Assembly (NCBI GenBank): GCA_018819285.1
Contig: JAHJQM010000025.1
Location: 1 to 41,032, forward strand
DNA: 41,032 nucleotides
Direction of reading: 5' to 3'
From: Candidatus Omnitrophota bacterium
Lineage (GTDB): Bacteria; Omnitrophota; Gorgyraeia; Gorgyraeales; Gorgyraeaceae
Part shown: piece after piece, positions 38,439-41,032 of the stretch
Layout: the number at the start of each line of letters is the position of its first letter
Position numbering within the stretch: the first letter of the stretch is position 1
Made by a program: the position numbers and the translations under genes
The notes under the pieces: generated by a model
The model's database searches: none
Seen by the model: the letters and a program-made list of their open reading frames with translations, nothing else
Told to the model about the DNA's origin: nothing

Positions 38439-40037
38439 TACGCAAACTGTTTTTTTAAACATAAAAAATTGCATAGAGCTTGTAACAAGAGTGCTTGTAA
38501 GCCAGTACAGCACCAGCCCCGACGGTAAAGAATAAAATATGAACCCAAACATCACAGGCATAATATTTGCGATAAGTCTTTGTTGCTCTGACTGGCTAGA
38601 GCCTGTAGTGGATTGAGATATCTTCTGTTGTAATATCATAGCACCTATCATTAAAATTGGCAATAAGTTTATGGTACTGCCCAATAAAGGGATATTGCTG
38701 CTTAAGCGGAAAAACGCGTCAGGCATAGAAAGGTCTTTTATCCAAAGAAAAGACGCATTTTTAAGCTCCACTGATCTGGATAGCGTATTATAAAGCGCTA
38801 TAAAAACCGGCATCTGTATAACCATAGGCAAGCACCCTCCCATGGGATTCACTTTATACCGTTTATAAAGTTCCATTATTTCTTTATTTAACTTAGTAGG
38901 GTTATCTTTATGTTCCTGCCGGATTTTTTCTATATGCGGGCCGAGCTCTTGGAGTTTCTGCATTGATTTCAAACTTTTAAAAGTAAGGGGATATAAAAAT
39001 AAATTGATGCATAGAGTAAGTAAAAGTATTGATAGGCCGTAATTATGAAGAATGGAATAGAAGAATTGTAATATGCTCAATAAAATCAGGCTTATGCTTG
39101 TGAGAAACCCGAAATTCAATGCCTTTGTAAAATCAGGGTCAATTTTTTCAAGTTCCTTGATTTCTATAGGCCCGATATAAAAATTTATTTCATATATCTT
39201 TGTTTCTCCAGGCATGACTTTATCATCCTCGATAATGAAACCCAGAACCGGTTCTCCAGCAATATTTTTTGTAAATACGCCTTTTGAATCAAAATCAGGC
39301 TTTGCTATTATTGTGTAGTATTTATTTTTAAGGCTAATCCAATGTATATCATTTTTATATAACCTGTTATAATTCAATAACTTATTGCCTGTAAATTTTT
39401 TAACGCTTCCATCTTTATAGTGAATATCAAGCTCTATGTATCTTGCTTCCAGAACTTCATTCTTCGATATATTGGAAGCGACTGTAATATCAAAAGATAA
39501 GTCCTGATTCTCAGTGGTTTTATTTTTAATTTTTATAACCGTATCAAGGCCATATTTATCTTTTAAAAAAGAAATATTTTTTTCTAGCTTCAGCTCTTTG
39601 TTTTCAAAGAAAAATGTTGTTGTATCATTATGTATTGTAAAACTTTGCGAAGACATGCCAGATAATATGCCTTTCCCATCTACTGACATAATGCCTGCTG
39701 AGTTTATTGCTTTGGCAACAAGGGCTATGTCATTTTTTCTTTTGGAATCTTTTATCAATATCCCGCTGATAGACCCTCCTATATTAGTTAGGCTTAAAAC
39801 ATATTTATCAGTATATAAATTTTTTGTTATTGCATTTGAAGGGAGTTCGTTTATAGGCTCTGCTTGGCTTGTCTTAATGTCTATATTTTTTTCTACAACT
39901 ACTTGTTTTTGAACAAGTTGCGATTTTTGAGCTGGGCTTACCAAATCAGGGTTTATTTTGGCGAGTATCATTGGATAGACTAATATTATAATGATTGATA
40001 GAGTTACTGCTAATAAAACATTCTTTTCCAGATGCAT
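38436..40037 (-). CDS. yidC: Membrane protein insertase YidC (Gram-negative type)
   Basis: It inserts and folds inner-membrane proteins, alone or with Sec. The 533 residues have an N-terminal anchor (NVLLAVTLSIIIILVYPMIL), a large periplasmic beta domain (about 55-300) and the conserved five-helix core (about 310-530), with NYGLSILLLTLCINLFLYPL, YKRYKVNPMGGCLPMVIQMP and NIMPVMFGFIFYSLPSGLVL. The beginning MHLEK is also the beginning of ParB, because both genes start from the same repeat end. The ribosome site AGAGGTAACT belongs to that repeat. Its TGA stop comes from the next repeat. Confidence 0.96.
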   Translation of the reverse strand: MHLEKNVLLAVTLSIIIILVYPMILAKINPDLVSPAQKSQLVQKQVVVEKNIDIKTSQAEPINELPSNAITKNLYTDKYVLSLTNIGGSISGILIKDSKRKNDIALVAKAINSAGIMSVDGKGILSGMSSQSFTIHNDTTTFFFENKELKLEKNISFLKDKYGLDTVIKIKNKTTENQDLSFDITVASNISKNEVLEARYIELDIHYKDGSVKKFTGNKLLNYNRLYKNDIHWISLKNKYYTIIAKPDFDSKGVFTKNIAGEPVLGFIIEDDKVMPGETKIYEINFYIGPIEIKELEKIDPDFTKALNFGFLTSISLILLSILQFFYSILHNYGLSILLLTLCINLFLYPLTFKSLKSMQKLQELGPHIEKIRQEHKDNPTKLNKEIMELYKRYKVNPMGGCLPMVIQMPVFIALYNTLSRSVELKNASFLWIKDLSMPDAFFRLSSNIPLLGSTINLLPILMIGAMILQQKISQSTTGSSQSEQQRLIANIMPVMFGFIFYSLPSGLVLYWLTSTLVTSSMQFFMFKKTVCV

Positions 40038-40111
40038 AGTTACCTCTGATTTCGCACCATTTTCGTAACTAACGTCAGTTGCATTGAAAATGGTGCAGGA
40101 TGTCGTTTAAT
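40038..40111 (-). repeat. Family B-like element between yidD and yidC
   Basis: The right end GCGAAATCAGAGGTAACT with ATGCATCTGGAAAA is shared with the parB copy. The hairpin is different: GCACCATTTTC / GAAAATGGTGC with an inner AACT/AGTT stem, and the left end is only weakly similar. It may be a recombinant of a family B end with another palindrome. Confidence 0.65.
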
Positions 40112-40345
40112 TTAGTTAGATTTATATGGATCGTAACCACCTTGAGAAAACGGATTACACCGCATAATCCTTTGTAGGCCTTTTAATAGACCCAAAAAAA
40201 TCCCCTTATCTTCTATTGCCAGAAGCGTATATTGGGAACATGATGGGTAAAATCTACATTGACATAACATTAATGAAGATATATTGTTATGATAAAAAAT
40301 AATGCTATTTTTTAATACCGCTGAAAACGATTTTCTTGAAAACAT
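40112..40345 (-). CDS. yidD: Membrane protein insertion efficiency factor YidD
   Basis: A small membrane-associated protein that assists YidC-dependent insertion. The 77 residues include CRFYPSCSQYTLLAIEDKG and RIMRCNPFSQGGYDPYK, the YidD signature with its cysteines. It overlaps rnpA by 41 bases, a usual feature of this cluster, and precedes yidC. Confidence 0.94.
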   Translation of the reverse strand: MFSRKSFSAVLKNSIIFYHNNISSLMLCQCRFYPSCSQYTLLAIEDKGIFLGLLKGLQRIMRCNPFSQGGYDPYKSN

Positions 40346-40673
40346 CTAGAAGTTCTCTTTCTATCTCTCTGGAAAGCGTATCCTGAGTAATTTTTGTGCC
40401 GACTATAACAATATCATACCCGGCTGGTAAGATAAACTTTGTTTTTCTATAAGCTTCTCTCAGTATTCTTCTGACCCTGTTCCTTAATACAGCTTTCTTT
40501 TGGTGCAGGACTTTTTTACAGATAAACGCCGCTTTATTAATATCAACGCCTTGGCTTTTAAGGATATAGACATTGATCGATTTAGATTTATGGCAAATAC
40601 CGTTATCAAGAACTGTCTTAATCGACCTATTTTTTTTCAGGCTCTCTTTTCTTGAAAAAGAGTTTAAGCTCAT
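40305..40673 (-). CDS. rnpA: Ribonuclease P protein component
   Basis: The protein partner of RNase P RNA in 5' tRNA maturation. The 122 residues hold VLRNRVRRILREAYRKTK (about 72-89), the RNR motif of the family, and GYDIVIVGTKIT. Its ATG shares a base with the rpmH stop (TAATG). The RNA partner gene is not in this window. Confidence 0.95.
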   Translation of the reverse strand: MSLNSFSRKESLKKNRSIKTVLDNGICHKSKSINVYILKSQGVDINKAAFICKKVLHQKKAVLRNRVRRILREAYRKTKFILPAGYDIVIVGTKITQDTLSREIERELLDVFKKIVFSGIKK

Positions 40674-40810
40674 TAAATTGTAAGTTTGTGTTTACCCTTT
40701 TGTCGTCGGTGTTTTATAACTTTTCTGCCTGTAGAAGTTGCCATCCTGGCTCTAAATCCGTGCTTGCGCTTTCCTTTCAAAAGACTTTTCCGGGTAAGAT
40801 GCTTTTTCAT
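40673..40810 (-). CDS. rpmH: 50S ribosomal protein L34
   Basis: This 45-residue gene is missing from the ORF track. It starts [20 protein letters not shown] and continues with [20 protein letters not shown], a clear L34. GTGAGGAT precedes the ATG. It is the first gene of the origin-proximal operon rpmH-rnpA-yidD-yidC-jag, with its promoter about 25 bases upstream. In many bacteria dnaA and oriC lie just beyond rpmH. Confidence 0.97.
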   Translation of the reverse strand: MKKHLTRKSLLKGKRKHGFRARMATSTGRKVIKHRRQKGKHKLTI

Positions 40811-40833
40811 TTTATCCTCACTTTAAGTGTTTT

Positions 40834-40861
40834 ATTATAACACAACGCTTATTCTCGTCAA
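40834..40861 (-). promoter_or_regulatory. Sigma-70-type promoter of the rpmH operon
   Basis: On the minus strand TTGACG and a perfect TATAAT are separated by 16 bases. The leader would be about 17 bases and holds the GAGG ribosome site of rpmH. The insertion sequence begins only about 30 bases upstream of the -35 box. Confidence 0.8.
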
Positions 40862-40893
40862 GGACAAAATACCGCGACCCAAAAAGATTTATC

Positions 40894-41032
40894 TGTCCTC
40901 CCAATATGATAATGTCCTGTTATACCAAAATAGAAATGTCCGGTTTTAAAGATGCTATAATGCACTCCTTACAAGGAGGTCGCTATGGCAGGAAAGGACA
41001 TTATCACAATGAGCCAGAAGGAACTAAAGAGG
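40894..41032 (+). mobile_element. Left end of an insertion sequence, cut by the window edge
   Basis: The segment has three spaced ATGTCC/TGTCCT motifs (about 40894, 40914 and 40937), which look like transposase-binding repeats of a terminal region, followed by a TATAAT, an AAGGAGG ribosome site and a transposase start. The outer boundary is estimated; the true end could lie between about 40866 and 40894. It is the only plus-strand gene in the window. The family is probably ISNCY/IS1202-like from the transposase N-terminus. Confidence 0.7.
40985..41032 (+). CDS. Transposase, N-terminal 16 codons only
   Basis: MAGKDIITMSQKELKR follows a strong AAGGAGG site. MSQKELKR is the usual beginning of ISNCY/IS481-like transposases with an N-terminal helix-turn-helix and a DDE core. 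The rest is outside the window, so neither integrity nor exact family can be judged. Confidence 0.7.
   Translation, partial: MAGKDIITMSQKELKR

Overview
The window is a dense stretch of bacterial chromosome that looks moderately AT-rich. Almost every gene lies on the minus strand, so it reads from right to left. It probably comes from a Gram-negative member of Candidatus Omnitrophota (formerly OP3) or a related PVC-type lineage. This is inferred from the complete lipid A and outer-membrane assembly genes, an LpxC-FabZ fusion, a secreted protein with a YYPAPYG motif, an H-X9-DG-type pseudopilin and the gene order. No 16S gene is present to confirm it.

From the right edge leftward: the start of an insertion sequence (plus strand) enters the window and abuts the promoter of the origin-proximal operon rpmH-rnpA-yidD-yidC-jag(N-domain only). 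Next come parA and parB with two clear parS sites and a small set of direct repeats. ndk, yicC, gmk, rpoZ, coaC, GTP-type pckG, coaB and a pseudopilin gene follow, closed by a strong terminator near 30.39 kb. Three tRNA genes (Cys, Leu, Val) precede thrS-infC-rpmI-rplT, then a potassium-uptake set (two one-module TrkA proteins, an unlisted 36-residue membrane peptide and TrkH). An exported OB-fold protein leads into pheS and pheT, with a small surface-protein gene between those two. A 6S RNA with its own promoter sits between pheT and rarA, followed by a PP-loop ATPase of the tRNA-thiolation type. A good promoter then starts glmU-prs-rplY-pth-rpsF-ssb-rpsR-rplI-dnaB. Another starts bamA-skp-lpxD-lpxC/fabZ-lpxA-lpxI-GAF/ANTAR-queF-glnA. 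The left edge holds the N-terminal 182 codons of a family 2 glycosyltransferase that the ORF track missed.

The genes cover translation, replication start and chromosome segregation, envelope biogenesis (lipid A, BAM, YidC), nucleotide and coenzyme A supply, and nitrogen and potassium handling. The housekeeping content is conventional. The unusual part is the space between genes, which is filled by several families of dispersed palindromes.

Family A is an exact 35-nt palindrome present five times. Family B is a longer intercistronic module. In its best copies it supplies the stop codon of the upstream gene (TGAATTCC), a covarying hairpin, a Shine-Dalgarno sequence and the start-codon context (ATGCAT) of the downstream gene. 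Family C is a 37-nt palindrome shared between a family B copy and the tRNA/terminator region. Together these look like a set of mobile, RNA-structured gene linkers and are the best candidate for something undescribed here. Other points of note are two genes that appear to start at ATT (infC and coaB), coaB and coaC split around pckG, and nearly leaderless mRNAs predicted for bamA and glmU.
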